Origin: Silurus meridionalis
Lineage: Eukaryota; Chordata; Actinopteri; Siluriformes; Siluridae
Assembly (NCBI RefSeq): GCF_014805685.1
Contig: NC_060911.1
Location: forward strand, 14,758,712 to 14,822,711
Length of the DNA: 64,000 nt
Reading direction: 5' to 3'
The first letter of the stretch is position 1. Each line of letters opens with the position of its first letter. Below, in pieces: positions 1 to 13,200 of the stretch. A program made the translations under genes and the position numbers. The notes beneath the pieces are model-generated. The model was not told where the DNA came from. It ran no database searches and saw only the letters and a program-made list of their open reading frames with translations.

Positions 1-2760
1 GACAACTATGAGCACAAGTGCAATAGCTCCTGCAACCGAGAGCACAACTACAAACACCGACAACCCAGAGCACAACTGCAAACGCTCCTACAACCCAGAG
101 CACAACTGCAAACGCTCCTACAACCCAGAGCACAACTGCAAACGCTCCTACAACCCAGAGCACAACTGCAACGCTCCTACAACCCAGAGCACAACTGCAA
201 ACGCTCCTACAACCCAGAGCACAACTGCAAACACTCTGACAACCCAGAGCACAACTGCAAACGCTCCTACAACCCAGAGCACAACTACAAACGCTCCTAC
301 AACCCAGAGCACAACTGCAAACACTCCGACAACTATGAGCACAAGTGCAATAGCTCCTGCAACCGAGAGCACAACTACAAACACTCCGACAACCCAGAGC
401 ACAACTGCAAACGCTCCTACAACTATGAGCACAACTGCAAACGCTCCTACAACCCAGAGCACAACTGCAAACGCTCCTACAACCCAGAGTACAACTGCAA
501 ACGCTCCTACAACCCAGAGCACAACTGCAAACGCTCCTACAACCCAGAGCACAACTGCAAACACTCTGACAACCCAGAGCACAACTGCAAACGCTCCTAC
601 AACCCAGAGCACAACTGCAACGCTCCTACAACCCAGAGCACAACTACAAACGCTCCTACAACCCAGAGCACAACTGCAAACACTTGACAACTATGAGCAC
701 AAGTGCAATAGCTCCTGCAACCGAGAGCACAACTACAAACACTCCGACAACCCAGAGCACAACTGCAAACGCTCCTACAACCCAGAGCACAACTGCAAAC
801 GCTCCTACAACCCAGAGCACAACTGCAAACGCTCCTACAACCCAGAGCACAACTGCAAACGCTCCTACAACCCAGAGCACAACTGCAAACGCTCCTACAA
901 CCCAGAGCACAACTGCAAACACTCTGACAACCATGAGCACAAGTGCAATGGCTCCTGCAACCGAGAGCACAACTACAAACGCTCCTACAACCCAGAGCAC
1001 AACTGCAAACACTCCGACAACTATGAGCACAAGTGTAATAGCTCCTGCAACCGAGAGCACAACTACAAACACTCCGACAACCCAGAGCACAACTGCAAAC
1101 GCTCCTACAACTATGAGCACAACTGCAAACGCTCCTACAACCCAGAGCACAACTGCAAACGCTCCTACAACCCAGAGTACAACTGCAAACGCTCCTACAA
1201 CCCAGAGCACAACTGCAAACACTCTGACAACCCAGAGCACAACTGCAAACGCTCCTACAACCCAGAGCACAACTGCAAACGCTCCTACAACCCAGAGCAC
1301 AACTACAAACGCTCCTACAACCCAGAGCACAACTGCAAACACTCTGACAACCATGAGCACAAGTGCAATAGCTCCTGCAACCGAGAGCACAACTACAAAC
1401 ACTCCGACAACCCAGAGCACAACTGCAAACGCTCCTACAACTATGAGCACAACTGCAAACGCTCCTACAACCCAGAGCACAACTGCAAACGCTCCTACAA
1501 CCCAGAGTACAACTGCAAACGCTCCTACAACCCAGAGCACAACTGCAAACACTCTGACAACCCAGAGCACAACTGCAAACGCTCCTACAACCCAGAGCAC
1601 AACTGCAAACGCTCCTACAACCCAGAGCACAACTACAAACGCTCCTACAACCCAGAGCACAACTGCAAACACTCTGACAACCATGAGCACAAGTGCAATA
1701 GCTCCTGCAACCGAGAGCACAACTACAAACACTCCGACAACCCAGAGCACAACTGCAAACGCTCCTACAACCCAGAGCACAACTGCAAACGCTCCTACAA
1801 CCCAGAGCACAACTGCAAACGCTCCTACAACCCAGAGCACAACTGCAAACGCTCCTACAACCCAGAGCACAACTGCAAATGCTCCTACAACCCAGAGCAC
1901 AACTGCAAACGCTCCTACAACCCAGAGCACAACTGCAAACACTCTGACAACCCAGAGCACAACTGCAAACGCTCCTACAACCCAGAGCACAACTACAAAC
2001 GCTCCTACAACCCAGAGCACAACTGCAAACACTCGGACAACTATGAGTACAAGTGCAATAGCTCCTGCAACCGAGAGCACAACTACAAACACTCCGACAA
2101 CCCAGAGCACAACTGCAAACGCTCCTACAACTATGAGCACAACTGCAAACGCTCCTACAACCCAGAGCACAACTGCAAACGCTCCTACAACCCAGAGCAC
2201 AACTGCAAACGCTCCTACAACCCAGAGCACAACTGCAAACACTCCGACAACCCAGAGCACAACTGCAAACGCTCCTACAACCCAGAGCACAACTGCAAAC
2301 GCTCCTACAACCCAGAGCACAACTGCAAACGCTCGGACAATGCAGAGCACAACTGCAAACGCTCCTACAACCCAGAGCACATCTGGAAACGCTCCTACAA
2401 CCCAAAGCACATCTGGAAATGCTCCTACAACCCAAAGCACATCTGGAAACGCTCCGACAACCCAGAGCACAACTGGAAACGTTCCTACAACCCAGAGCAC
2501 AACTGGAAACGCTCTGACAACCCAGAGCACAACTGGAAACGCTCCTACAACCCAGAGCACAACTGCAAACGCTCCGACAACCCAGAGCACAACTGCAAAC
2601 GCTCCGACAACTATGAGCACAACTGCAAACACTCCGACAACCCAGAGCACAACTGCAAACACTCCTACAACCCAGAGCACAACTGTAAACGCTCCTACAA
2701 CTATGAGCACAACTGTAAACACTCCGACAACCCAGAGCACAACTGCAAGCTCGTCCACAA
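1..2760 (+). repeat. 30-bp coding minisatellite, gene 1
   Basis: Tandem 30-bp units encode TTQSTTANAP and variants (TTMSTSAIAP, ATESTTTNTP). A longer higher-order pattern starting with the TTMSTSAIAPATES block recurs at about 320-380, 685-740, 930-980, 1015-1070, 1350-1400, 1680-1730 and 2035-2090. Unlike the repeats of gene 2, most units lack an N-x-S/T sequon because Pro follows N-A. The last units (2380-2560) diverge to STSGN/STTGN forms, typical of array edges that escape homogenisation. The 30-nt period leaves all six frames open, so the very long open frames on both strands here are by-products. Confidence 0.95.
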
Positions 2761-3572
2761 CCTCAGGTTTAAACATCCCTTCAACAACTCCATCTTTTAA
2801 CTTAACATTTAGTATCAAAGAAACTTTTGATGCAGCTCTGGCCAACAACAACTCTCCACAGTTTGCTGCAAAATCTACAAATATCCGTGGTCAGGTGTGT
2901 GTTTTTTATATATATATTTTAAAGTCAGATTTAATAGTTATACCAGAGGTCACACTTTATTACCTTTAACTATGTCTAGTATTAAATGTGAGAGACCAGT
3001 ATATCAGAATGTTTTACATTGCTGTAATATCAGATTTATTTCTACTTTCCTGCAGGTTGAACCGTTGCTCAGGAGATCCTTTACAAACTTCAAACGAATG
3101 GATATAGTCAAATTCAGGTATGAAGTAAAATATGGTCCTGAATATTTTTTGTTTGTTCATTTGTTGATTACTGGTTAAATTTGAACCTGTATCTCTACAT
3201 GTGTGTCTCCTCAGGAATGGATCTACTATTACAGAGAGCAACCTTTATATGAATCCTAGTGACCCAAATGTTACTCTGGAACAGGTGAAATCCGTCTTCC
3301 TCGGTGGACTTTCCAGCTTTAACTTTACTGTTGATCCGAACTCCGTCAGTGTCACTCTTGGTCAGTATAACTGTACAGAGACTATTTGTGCTACTTATTA
3401 TTTAAAAATACACTAAAATGCTTTACACAAATGTATTTTTATGTGCTCTTAATTATATAATTATTATTTTGCAGGTAATTCCATACCACCAGCGATTGCA
3501 AGCTCACTTTCCATGATATGGATGTCTGTTCTAACACTTCTACTATCAATATCATTGCACTTCGAGCTCTAG
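1..3572 (+). CDS. Mucin-like SEA/GPI-anchored protein, gene 1 (3' part only)
   Basis: This is the 3' end of a gene that begins before the window. Visible coding exons are <1-2894, 3056-3117, 3215-3360 and 3475-3572 (TAG). The first exon is about 90 copies of a Thr/Ser-rich decapeptide (TTQSTTANAP type) and then the first half of a SEA domain (FNLTFSIKETFDAAL). The 62-nt and 146-nt exons complete the SEA domain. The last exon encodes [15 protein letters not shown] and a hydrophobic stretch ending in LHFEL-stop. There is no cytoplasmic tail, so a GPI-anchor signal is inferred. Splice sites are GT-AG with phases 0, 2 and 1, as in the three following genes. The repeat exon is not in one frame: short deletions near 57, 171, 619 and 682 move the frame, and only the part after 682 runs unbroken into SEA. 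It is a mucin-like protein by composition; no specific ortholog is recognised. Confidence 0.82.
2790..3360 (+). other. Terminal SEA domain, gene 1
   Basis: The domain is encoded by 2790-2894, 3056-3117 and 3215-3360. The pieces read [40 protein letters not shown] and [20 protein letters not shown]. The position of the SEA self-cleavage motif reads G-S-T-I rather than the classical G-S-V-V, so cleavage is uncertain. The third exon is two codons shorter than in internal modules, as in the terminal modules of the other three genes. Confidence 0.85.
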
Positions 3573-3921
3573 ACCTGATCAGCGAACATACACAATCACC
3601 CATATATAATGTACATATAATCAATAATAAGAAAGTGAATGTTTAATGCTTTAAAACAAAATTATCTTTACATAAGAAATACAAATATTTGAACAAAACT
3701 GACTTAATGAGGGTTGTGATTTGCTTGAAAATTTCTCCACATTCTAACAGTCCCACTAAGATTTTCTTTCACTTCTAATTAAATTTGTTGGATGGTTTTG
3801 TTCAAGCACTTTTACTATAATAGTATATAATCCTTTATTATACAGTATAATTCCTGACCCTGCACCTGTACATGCAAACCAACATATAACTTCTTTTTAA
3901 CAGTGTTCAATGATTATAAAC

Positions 3922-3924
<3 letters not shown>

Positions 3925-3988
<64 letters not shown>
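3925..3988. repeat. (AT)n microsatellite
   Basis: An almost pure run of AT dinucleotides about 58 nt long, preceded by a short TG run, in the 3' flank of gene 1. Confidence 0.97.
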
Positions 3989-3991
<3 letters not shown>

Positions 3992-4486
3992 ATTAATTTA
4001 ATACTGTTTGCATGTAAATTAATTATATACTGATACTTTATCGGAGTGGTTCATTGGACCATCATGTTTTCAGAGTCCTTTTTGCCTGCCATATGACTTT
4101 TATTCAAGCTTCTGTCTAGCTGCTCTACCATACACATCTATTTGATTTTTTATTTCTAAAATCAAAGCATGATGCAACAACTCAGTTTAGTGCCTTTCGC
4201 CAACGGTTTGAAAACGTATTTAAGTTTTGTTTCACTTTTTTGTCATGGATAATAAGGTATATTTATTAATGGCAACGTCAATATACTTACTTCCAAATAT
4301 AAAAACACAACAGTATGTGCAAAAGTGTATGTAGTATGTACTGTGTCTGAATTGCTAAGCATGTCTAAATATTGTCTAAAACACGCATCATTTCTACAGA
4401 CCACCTCTGGTGTACCTCTGGGTATGATTGTACAGGCTTTATAGAATTATCTAGTTAATATGAATGCAAAAACTCAGTCATACAAG

Positions 4487-4489
<3 letters not shown>

Positions 4490-4521
<32 letters not shown>
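4490..4521. repeat. (CA)n microsatellite, shared with the flank of gene 2
   Basis: About 16 CA dinucleotides. The upstream context (cagaccacct, then a tatgaatgca-like stretch and acaaggcaaacaca) matches that of the CA run at 18149-18177 after gene 2, so the locus was present before the genes duplicated. Confidence 0.95.
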
Positions 4522-4523
<2 letters not shown>

Positions 4524-4719
4524 GACAACAACAACAAATCTCAAAAACTACCAAGAAGTAATATAATTCTGATCTTTTTATTCTAATTCATTTATGTAAT
4601 TATTTAAGGTTTGTGGGAATAGAAAATTCAAGTGCAAATTACTTTAAATAAATTGCAAATATATCAAACAAAATCTTAAATAAAAAAAAAAAAAGATACA
4701 TACACCAAATAACAAACAA

Positions 4720-4933
4720 ACTTTCTTTCGGCTTCTCCCGTTAGGGGTCGCCACAGCGGATCCTCCGCATGTTTGATTTGGAGGGTTGCCCTTCCTAACG
4801 CAACCCTCCCCAATTTATCCGGGCTTGGGACCGGCACTGAAAGTGGCTGGGGATGGTTCCCTGACCGGGAATCGAACCCGGGTCTCAGCGGTGGGAGCGC
4901 TGCATCTTAGACCACTAGACCACCAGGGGACCT
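4720..4933 (-). mobile_element. tRNA-derived SINE with target-site duplication
   Basis: Read on the minus strand, the right end is tRNA-like: an A-box-like stretch (TGGTCTAGTGGTCTAAGATG), a five-pair anticodon stem CAGCG/CGCTG around a seven-base loop with CCC in the anticodon position (glycine-like), and a B box GGTTCGATTCC. The body carries the fish-type stretch around GGGGTCGCCACAGCGGATCC and ends in a GAAAGAAAG tail on the left. A perfect 12-bp duplication, AATAACAAACAA, flanks it at 4708-4719 and 4934-4945. The internal A and B boxes are the expected RNA polymerase III promoter. Confidence 0.88.
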
Positions 4934-5840
4934 AATAACAAACAACTAAAAAAATTGTTAACAGTTGAGAAAAAGTGCTTGGGCTTGACAAGGAGAGAGG
5001 AAGCTGATATGATGTGCTCTGTAAAGGTTGTTCCTATTTAGAAGCTAATGGTAGATCATGAGCACAGCTTCTTAGAATGCAGGGCTGCAGACCGATAACA
5101 TTGAGGACTACAAGTCAACTTCCTACAACCTGAGGAAAACAAAAAGCAAAAACAAAAATGAGACCTAGTTCAAATAGGTAGATTTCAGGTATCTGTAGAA
5201 AAGTATGGATACTGAGAACAAACACAAGCCCTGGGATAAACAACGGCACTGCCTCCATAGCAAATGATAATTCTCTATTTACAGATAATTAAGGTCCAGA
5301 CCTGGTATCAATCTCATCAAGCCATTGGCATCAGCACATTAAAACTTTGCCAGATGTAATTGTGCACAGCCATCTACAGTATACTAGCTCCCTAAAAGAC
5401 AAAATGTGGGTAATGACACGTTGGATTTTAAAGAAATTCTAGGTTTAAGTTGATGCATATCCAATGCCTTGCATTGATTAACAGGATTTAACAAAGGCGT
5501 ACTGGCAGATACTTTAGAATTCAATATCTTGTAAAAAATTGCACTTAAATTAATTTTCACTAGTTTTTCACAATTGTCAAAAATGTGTCATTGACAGAAT
5601 CTGCTGTTAAACCAAGTGGATGCTTATGTGGATGACTTTCCAATTAATTATAATGATTGTCAGTGGAATTTACAATACACAATACCTGTCCTGAGCTCAT
5701 TTAGAGGCGCATGACCCAAAGTAATATGCAAAGTGACTTTAATGTAAATAGTGCCCCGTGATTAAATGGCGTCCCATGTGGGATACATTTGTTTCTTTAA
5801 AAACAGATATTGGAATGCTGTTCTATAACTGTAAGGTTTT

Positions 5841-6450
5841 TTAAGAGCTTCCTACACCTCCTAAGATACAAGCTGCACCTGCACCTTTTGATTGTAGTGG
5901 GTGTGTCAGATCATCATATACAAATTTGCTCAGGTAGTGTGATATTAGACCATTTCGTATTTTATATGTGAGTGGTAGACTTTTGTAATGAATGTAAGAC
6001 CTGAATGGGAGCCAATCTAGCATGGATAAGATATGGGTGATGTGCTCATATCTTCTGGTTCTAGTGAACATACAACTGTGTATTGTCAGCATAGCAGTGG
6101 AAACTAATACCATGTTTATGAATAATTTGACCCAGAGGCAGCATATATATATATATAAAGAAAAAAGCAGTGGGCCTAAGACAAAGCCTTGCAGAACCCC
6201 AAACTTTACCTCAGTAAGTGTAGAGAACTTATCATTTACATCAACAAACTGATAATCAGTCAAATAAGACCTGAGCAAGGAAAGAGCTGTTCTCTTTTTT
6301 CCAACAACACAAGTGCTATGATGAGGCCTAAATCCTGACTGATACATTTCATAAATGTTATTCCCAAGTAGATCTGAGCAGAACTGCTGTGCTACAACCT
6401 TTTCCAGAATCTTGGAGATAAAGTAGAGGTTTTATATTGGCCTATAGTTG
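5841..6450 (-). mobile_element. LINE reverse-transcriptase remnant
   Basis: The minus strand reads like a non-LTR retrotransposon reverse transcriptase: QSGFRPHHST, then [17 protein letters not shown] (RT domain), then after an internal deletion HITHILSMLDWLPFRSYIHY, typical of LINE C-termini. Upstream, around 6375-6440, a decayed 'ISKILEK'-like segment continues it. The central catalytic part is missing and there are several breaks, so it is a fossil. The match around gattggcctatagttg to a second remnant at 18880-19190 places it in the block that was duplicated with the genes. Confidence 0.78.
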
Positions 6451-6684
6451 AACTGTTTTACAATAATAATATGGATTGTTGTGCAATATTTTCAGTCTTG
6501 TAAAATGTATGAAATTATCACTGCTGCATACTTATGGTGTGATTATCAACACAGGACTTCTATTGCCAGTTAAATACGTTGCTTTAGCAGCACCTTCCCT
6601 GCTGTTTAAAACAAAACCTAATTAGTTCATTAATTATAATTTCTAAGAAGCAAGCTGCCAAGGAAATAAAAAGGCATCTATTCT

Positions 6685-6842
6685 GTGATTGGCTCTCCAT
6701 CACTTTTGACATCATGGGTTTTACATAATAAGGATACATATATTGATACATCCTGTTTTTAAATAAATACCTGCTCTGTATTTGACACGGTTATTCTGTT
6801 GCTGGATTGAGAACACGCCACAACTGCTACCTGCAAACACAG
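6685..6842 (+). promoter_or_regulatory. Promoter and non-coding exon 1 of gene 2
   Basis: The block is conserved at 19508-19665 and 45256-45414 ahead of the other two complete genes. In order it has GTGATTGG (an inverted CCAAT box, ATTGG at 6688-6692), TTTTGACATCATGGG, a TATA-like CATAATAAGG (6724-6733), a shared CTGCTCTGTATTTGACA stretch, and a first-exon end at CTGCAAACACAG (6842) followed by a GTGAGG splice donor. The transcription start is inferred to lie between the TATA-like element and about 6775; no start site can be seen directly. Confidence 0.68.
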
Positions 6843-7123
6843 GTGAGGAATTACTTCATTTTCTCCTCAATCATTTAGAATCAACAGACTAAACAGAATC
6901 AACAGACTAAACGATGATATATAGATGTATTTATGTATATTATTTATATTCACCTTGTACAAGATATTTATAATCATTATAATGGAAATACAACCATATA
7001 TTAATGCATATAATAAATTATGTAAAAATACTGTATTTATGCAAAATAATCTGTATTTTCTTTAATATTATGCGCCATGGATTATGTCTAAACAGGACAT
7101 CATTATTGGCTCTAAACATAACA

Positions 7124-7234
7124 ATGGACTGGAGGGTTATACTAGTGGTTTCATGTCTGATTGGTAAGTGTTCTCTTTTTAAAATGATCAATTTCTGCTG
7201 TTTCTTTTATTATCCTCTGCAAATAAAACACTCT

Positions 7235-7278
<44 letters not shown>

Positions 7279-10200
7279 TGTATTTCAAAGCAAGATGATG
7301 TGTGTTACTTTACAGAGATTTCTATAGAGCACCTTCATCAGTCATTCGTTCCAAAACTGGTGTCTGAAACCTTGTTCTGGTGTTGAGTGCTTGTTATTTT
7401 GTCACAAATGAGTTGTTCAACCTTAGACACATAAATGTGTTTGGGTACGTGGCCAGACTAAGCCTGCCAGATTGATAGGTCATGTTGAATTATTGTTTGC
7501 ACAGCATGCTACTGGAAGCTAATAGTGGTTTTACTAGATAAATACAATATCATCTTGGTTTTCCACTTTGCTGTGGGAATTATTGATCGACCAGCTACAA
7601 GAACATTCTAGGGTTCTTGAGATCTGGGGTTCAGTCAATGTTCCAGTTTATTCCCAAGGTGTTTAGTAGGGTTGAGCAGGGCTCTCTGCATTCTGAACTT
7701 CACACTAACAATCATGTCTTCATGGAACTTGCTTTAGGTACAGGAGCAGCACTAGGCTAAATAGGGTTTGAGAATCTCGGTACCAGTTGTGCGCTTATTT
7801 CAGCTAGTTAAAATTCACTTCAAACTGGATAAATGGGAGAGAAAGGTACAGGACAATAAAAATTTTGAACAAGAAACAATGCACTAATTATTATTATATT
7901 ACTAAGCATACTTTTATTTTTCATTACCTTGCAATTACTAAATCTACTTTTACAAGTTAGGAATATGGCTAACCTGTGTTAGCAACGTTAAAATCTTTAT
8001 AGAATATGGCTTTGTGTGAACAAATTGAAGTTAGAACCTGGTGTTACAATTTAATGTCTAGAAACTAATATTATTAGCAGTAATTTTTTAAATGGAGACA
8101 AGATGTTAGCAACAGCACTAAACTGCAACGTAACATTTTTATTAGGTTTTTTTTTTACCTTTTTAGTTGCTGCGTATATTGTGTATGACTATGTAGACAT
8201 ACTGAAGCCTTTTATCATTGTACAGAAAGGGACTTTCCAAATAGTTTTACCAGTCTAATGACTGTAAATGCCATTCTTCTTTTTGAGATTTCGCAGATAA
8301 CATTTAAAAAATACTGCACACCTTAACAATTATGGAGCTGTAATGAATGGATATTAGTTGATGAGAACTGGTTTCCTTGTGCATTTGGTTCCTCATGCCA
8401 TGCCAGGGTGTTTCTTCCTGCCACATTCGCCACTGGCTCACTTATCTCTGTAAACCTGCTTTGAGACAATGTTCAACGTTTATTTACAGTACAAATACAA
8501 ATGAATTGAAATTAACTTAAAAAAAAAAAAAACAATTACACATACTGCTAAACATCTTTGCCACACAGTCATACACTGTTACACACCAGTAAAAACCTCT
8601 AATATTTCTGACTTTCAGGGTATCCGAGAGAAGCCCTGATACAACTAATACATTCACGGCAATTAAAAAAAACTTGTTTCCTGGGTTTCAATTATGTTTT
8701 AAAAGGTGGAATAGCAAAGGCACTTTAAAAGTGAAAATGAAACTGTTGATAAATAGCTTAATTAACAAGTATTTGTCACCTTGTTTCAGACAGTTTTTTT
8801 TAACTGTTAAAATGTCAGTTTCTAAAATGTCCATTATTTTTAGGCATTGTTTTGAGACACACCAGAAGAAATTGGCAAATTTTTGGACAGTATTAGTTAA
8901 AACACTAGTATTGTCAGTCAGCCTAGCTATTTACCATGTCTACACATTCCGATTACAATTTTACCTTTCGAATTACAGGACCAACCTGTCCAGAATTAAA
9001 CACCACTTCAACCCCAAGCACACCAACAAACTCCACTTCAACCCCGAGCGCATCAACAAACACCACTTCAACCCTGAGCGCGTCCACAAACGCCACTTTA
9101 ACCCTGAGTGACTCTGCAAACACCACTTCAACCCCGAGCGCGTCCACAAACGTCACTTTAACCCTGAGTGACTCTCCAAATACCACTTTAACCCCAAGCA
9201 CATCTACAAACACCACTTCAAACTTAGGCACACCAACAAACACCACTTCAACCCCGAGTGCATCAACAAACACCACTTCATCCCTGAGCGAGTCCACAAA
9301 TGCCACTTCAGCCCCAAGTGACTCTGCAAACACCACTTTAACCCCAAGCACAACTACAAACACCACATCAACATTAGGCACACCAACAAACACCACTTCA
9401 ACCCAGAGAGCATCAACAAACACCACTTCAACCCCGAGTGACTCTGCAAACACCACTTCAACCCCGAGCGCATCAACAAACACCACTTCAACCCCGAGCG
9501 TGGTAACAAACACCACTTCCACCCCGAGCGCATCCACAAACACCACTTCAACCCTGAGTGACTCTGCAAACACCACTTTAACCGCAAGCACATCTACAAA
9601 CACCACTTCAACCACAGGCACACCAACGAACACCACTTCAACCTCGAGCACGCCAGCAAACACCACTTCAACCACAAGCGTGTCAACAAACACCACTTCA
9701 ACGCCGAGCGTGTCAACAAACACCACTTCAACCCAGAGCGTGTCAACAAACACCACTTCAACCCTGAGTGACTCTGCAAACACCACTTTAACCCCAAGCA
9801 CATCTACAAACACCACTGCAACCTCAGGCACACCAACAAACACCACTTCAACCCAGAGCACATCAACAAACAGCACTTTATCCGAGAGCGCATTAACAAA
9901 CACCACTTCAACCCCGAGCGCATCTACTAACGCCACTTTAACCCCAAGCGTGTTAACAAACGCCACTTCAACCCAGAGTGCGTCAACAAACACCACTTCA
10001 ACCCCGAGTGTGTCAAGAAATGCCACTTTAGCCCTGAACACATCTACAAACACCACTTCAACCCAAAGTGCATCCACAAACACCACTTTAATCCCAAGCA
10101 CATTTACAAACACCACTTTAATCCCAAGCACATCTACAAACACCACTTCAACCTCAGGCACACCAAGAATCACCACTTCAACCCAGAGCACATCAACAAA

Positions 10201-13200
10201 CACCACTTCAACCCCGAGCGCGTCAACAAACACCACTTCAACCCCGAGCGCATCTACTAACGCCACTTCAACCCCAAGCGTGTTAACAAACACCACTTCA
10301 ACCCCGAGCGTGTCAACTAACGCCCCTTCAACCCTAAGCGTGTTAACAAACACCACTTCAACCCCGGCGCATCTACTAACGCCACTTCAACCCCGGCGCA
10401 TCTACTAATGCCACTTCAACCCCAAGCGTGTTAACAAACACCACTTCAACCTCGAGCACACCAGCAAACACCACTACAACCCAGAGCACATCCACAAACA
10501 CCACTTTAATCCCAAATACTATTTCATCTACTAACACTCCTACAACACGTTCTGTAGTTGCTGTGGAATTTAACTTGACCTTAAGCCTAAATGAGACCTT
10601 TAATGCAGCTCTATCCAACACCAGCTCTCCTGAGTTTAAAGAAAAAGCTACAAGTATCCGTAATAAGGTATGTTTTATTGGTTATCGAAATTATGAATTA
10701 TATACAATCTATTTTTAAATCAAACCTAAACTGCCAGTGCAAATGATGTCAGACTTTATTTAAAAAATATTCATTTGTAACATTATATTTTTTTCAGTTT
10801 GAGCCAATTTACAAACGAAACTTTACAAATTTCATAAGAATGGTAATTCATAGGTTCAGGTGAGAAATAATATACAAAAACATCCCTCTGTATATTTGTT
10901 TTTGTTTACATTTGAAAATAATTCATGATTTTAACCTGTATTTAACTCTGTTTGTGCTTCAGCAATGGCTCAGTTGTGATGGAATCATCACTTCAATTTA
11001 ATAATACTGCCTCCATCCCATCTAACTCCTCAATAAAAGAAGTCCTATTGACTGCACCTAATGCCACAGACTTAAACATTATTACAAGTTCTATACGTGT
11101 CGCTGATCTTCCTGGTCAGTATACAACATCATATATATTGCATTTATTAATGTTCTATATAAAGACAAATTCTAATTTAAAATTATCCTCTCAAATTACA
11201 GTAGCAACAGATCCTCCTTCAACCCCAAGCACAACAACAAGCACCCCATCAACAATCACTTCTCCAACCCCAAGCACACCAACAATCACCACTTCAACCC
11301 CAAGCACAACAACAAACGCCACTTCAACCCCGAGCGCCAACAAACGCCACTTCAACCCCGGCGCGTCAACAAACGCGACTTCAACCCCGGCGCGCCAACA
11401 ACGCCACTTCAACCCCGGCGTCAACAAACGCCACTTCAACCCCGGCGTCAACAAACGCCACTTCAACCTCGGCGCGCCAACAAAGCGCCACTTCAACCCC
11501 GGCGGCGTCAACAAACGCCACTTCAACGGCGCGCCAACAAACGCCACTTCAACCCCGGCGCGCCAACAAACGCCACTTCAACGGCGCGCCAACAAACGCC
11601 ACTTCAACGGCGCGCCAACAAAGCGCCACTTCAACCCCGGCGCGTCAACAAACGCCACTTCAACCCCGGCGCGTCAACAAACGCCACTTCAACCCCGAGG
11701 GCGTCAACAAACGCCACTTCAACCCCGAGCGTGTCAACAAACGCCACTTCAACCCCGAGCGCGTCAACAAACACCACTTCAACCCCGAGCACTCCAACAA
11801 ACACCACTTCAACGACAAGCGGGTCAACAAACACCACTTTAATCCCAAGCACACCAACAAACACCACTTCAACCCAGAGCACACCAGCAAACACCACTAC
11901 AACCCAGAGCGCATCCACAAACACCACTTTAATCCCAAATACTATTTCATCTACTAACACTCCTACAACACGTTCTGTAGTTGCTGTGGAATTTAACTTG
12001 ACCTTAAGCCTAAATGAGACCTTTAATGCAGCTCTATCCAACACCAGCTCTCCTGAGTTTAAAGAAAAAGCTACAAGTATCCGTAATAAGGTATGTTTTA
12101 TTGGTTATGGAAATTTTTAATTATTTACAATCTATTTTAAGATCAAAACTAAACTGCCAGTGCAAATGATGTCAGACTTTATTTTAAAAATATTTATTTG
12201 TAACATTATATTTTTTTCAGTTTGAGCCAATTTACAAACGAATCTTTACAAATTTCATAAGAATGGTAATTCATAGGTTCAGGTGAGAAATAATATACAA
12301 AAACATCCCTCTGTATATTTGTTTTTTGTTTACATTTGAAAATAATTCATGATTTTAACCTGTATTCAACTCTGTTTGTGCTTCAGCAATGGCTCAGTTG
12401 TGATGGAATCATCACTTCAATTTAATAATACTGCCTCCATCCCATCTAACTCCTCAATAAAAGAAGTCCTATTGACTGCACCTAACGCCACAGACTTAAA
12501 CATTATTACAAGTTCTATACGTGTCGCTGATCTTCCTGGTCAGTATACAACATCATATATATTGCATTTATTAATGTTCTATATAAAGACAAATTCTAAT
12601 TTAAAATTATCCTCTCAAATTACAGTAGCAACAGATCCTCCTTCAACCCCAAGCACAACAACAAGCACCCCATCAACAATCACTTCTCCAACCCCAAGCA
12701 CACCAACAATCACCACTTCAACCCCAAGCACGTCAACAAACGCCACTTCAACCCCGAGCGCGTCAACAAACGCCACTTCAACCCCGAGCGCGTCAACAAA
12801 CGCCACTTCAACCCCGAGCGCGCCAACAAACGCCACTTCAACCCCGAGCGCGCCAACAAACGCCACTTTAACCCCGAGCGCGCCAACAAACGCCACTTCA
12901 ACCCCGAGCGCGTCAACAAACGCCACTTCAACCCCGAGCGCGCCAACAAACGCCACTTCAACCCCGAGCGCGCCAACAAACGCCACTTCAACCCAGAGCA
13001 CACCAGCAAACACCACTACAACCCAGAGCGCATCCACAAACACCACTTTAATCCCAAATACTATTTCATCTACTAACACTCCTACAACACGTTCTGTAGT
13101 TGCTGTGGAATTTAACTTGACCTTAAGCCTAAATGAGACCTTTAATGCAGCTCTATCCAACACCAGCTCTCCTGAGTTTAAAGAAAAAGCTACAAGTATC

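Larger units (their letters stand above)
3573..6684. other. Intergenic region between genes 1 and 2
   Basis: No protein-coding gene is supported here. The 3' flank just after the stop (agacctgatcagcgaacatac) matches the flanks of the other three genes and is probably 3' UTR; no canonical AATAAA was seen close to it. The region holds an AT microsatellite (3925-3988), a CA microsatellite (4490-4521), a SINE (4720-4933) and a LINE remnant (about 5841-6450). The stretch 4934-5840 shows nothing I can identify. Confidence 0.7.
7164..8978 (+). other. First coding intron of gene 2
   Basis: It runs from a GTAAGT donor to a TTACAG acceptor. It contains a CT microsatellite (7238-7275), a repeat fragment near 7615-7770 that matches the intron of gene 4 near 46735-46925, and a stretch at about 8560-8645 that matches the intron of gene 3 near 20895-21000. 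No exon is supported inside it. An open frame at 8674-9111 lies mostly in this intron and is not a gene. Confidence 0.75.

Noticed and set aside
8..2800. A 930-codon forward frame rich in NPEHNCKRSY, a Cys/Lys/His-rich protein
   Set aside because: It is the shifted reading of the TTQSTTANAP array after lost bases. The frame that joins the SEA domain is the Thr/Ser-rich one.
3475..3572. Transmembrane anchor with cytoplasmic tail
   Set aside because: Only HFEL follows the hydrophobic run, so a GPI signal fits better. This is not proven.
4855..4933. A genuine tRNA-Gly gene on the minus strand
   Set aside because: The acceptor ends pair imperfectly, it is fused to a SINE body and tail, and it is flanked by a target-site duplication.
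5841..6347. A 168-residue host protein on the minus strand
   Set aside because: Its sequence is LINE reverse transcriptase with an internal deletion.
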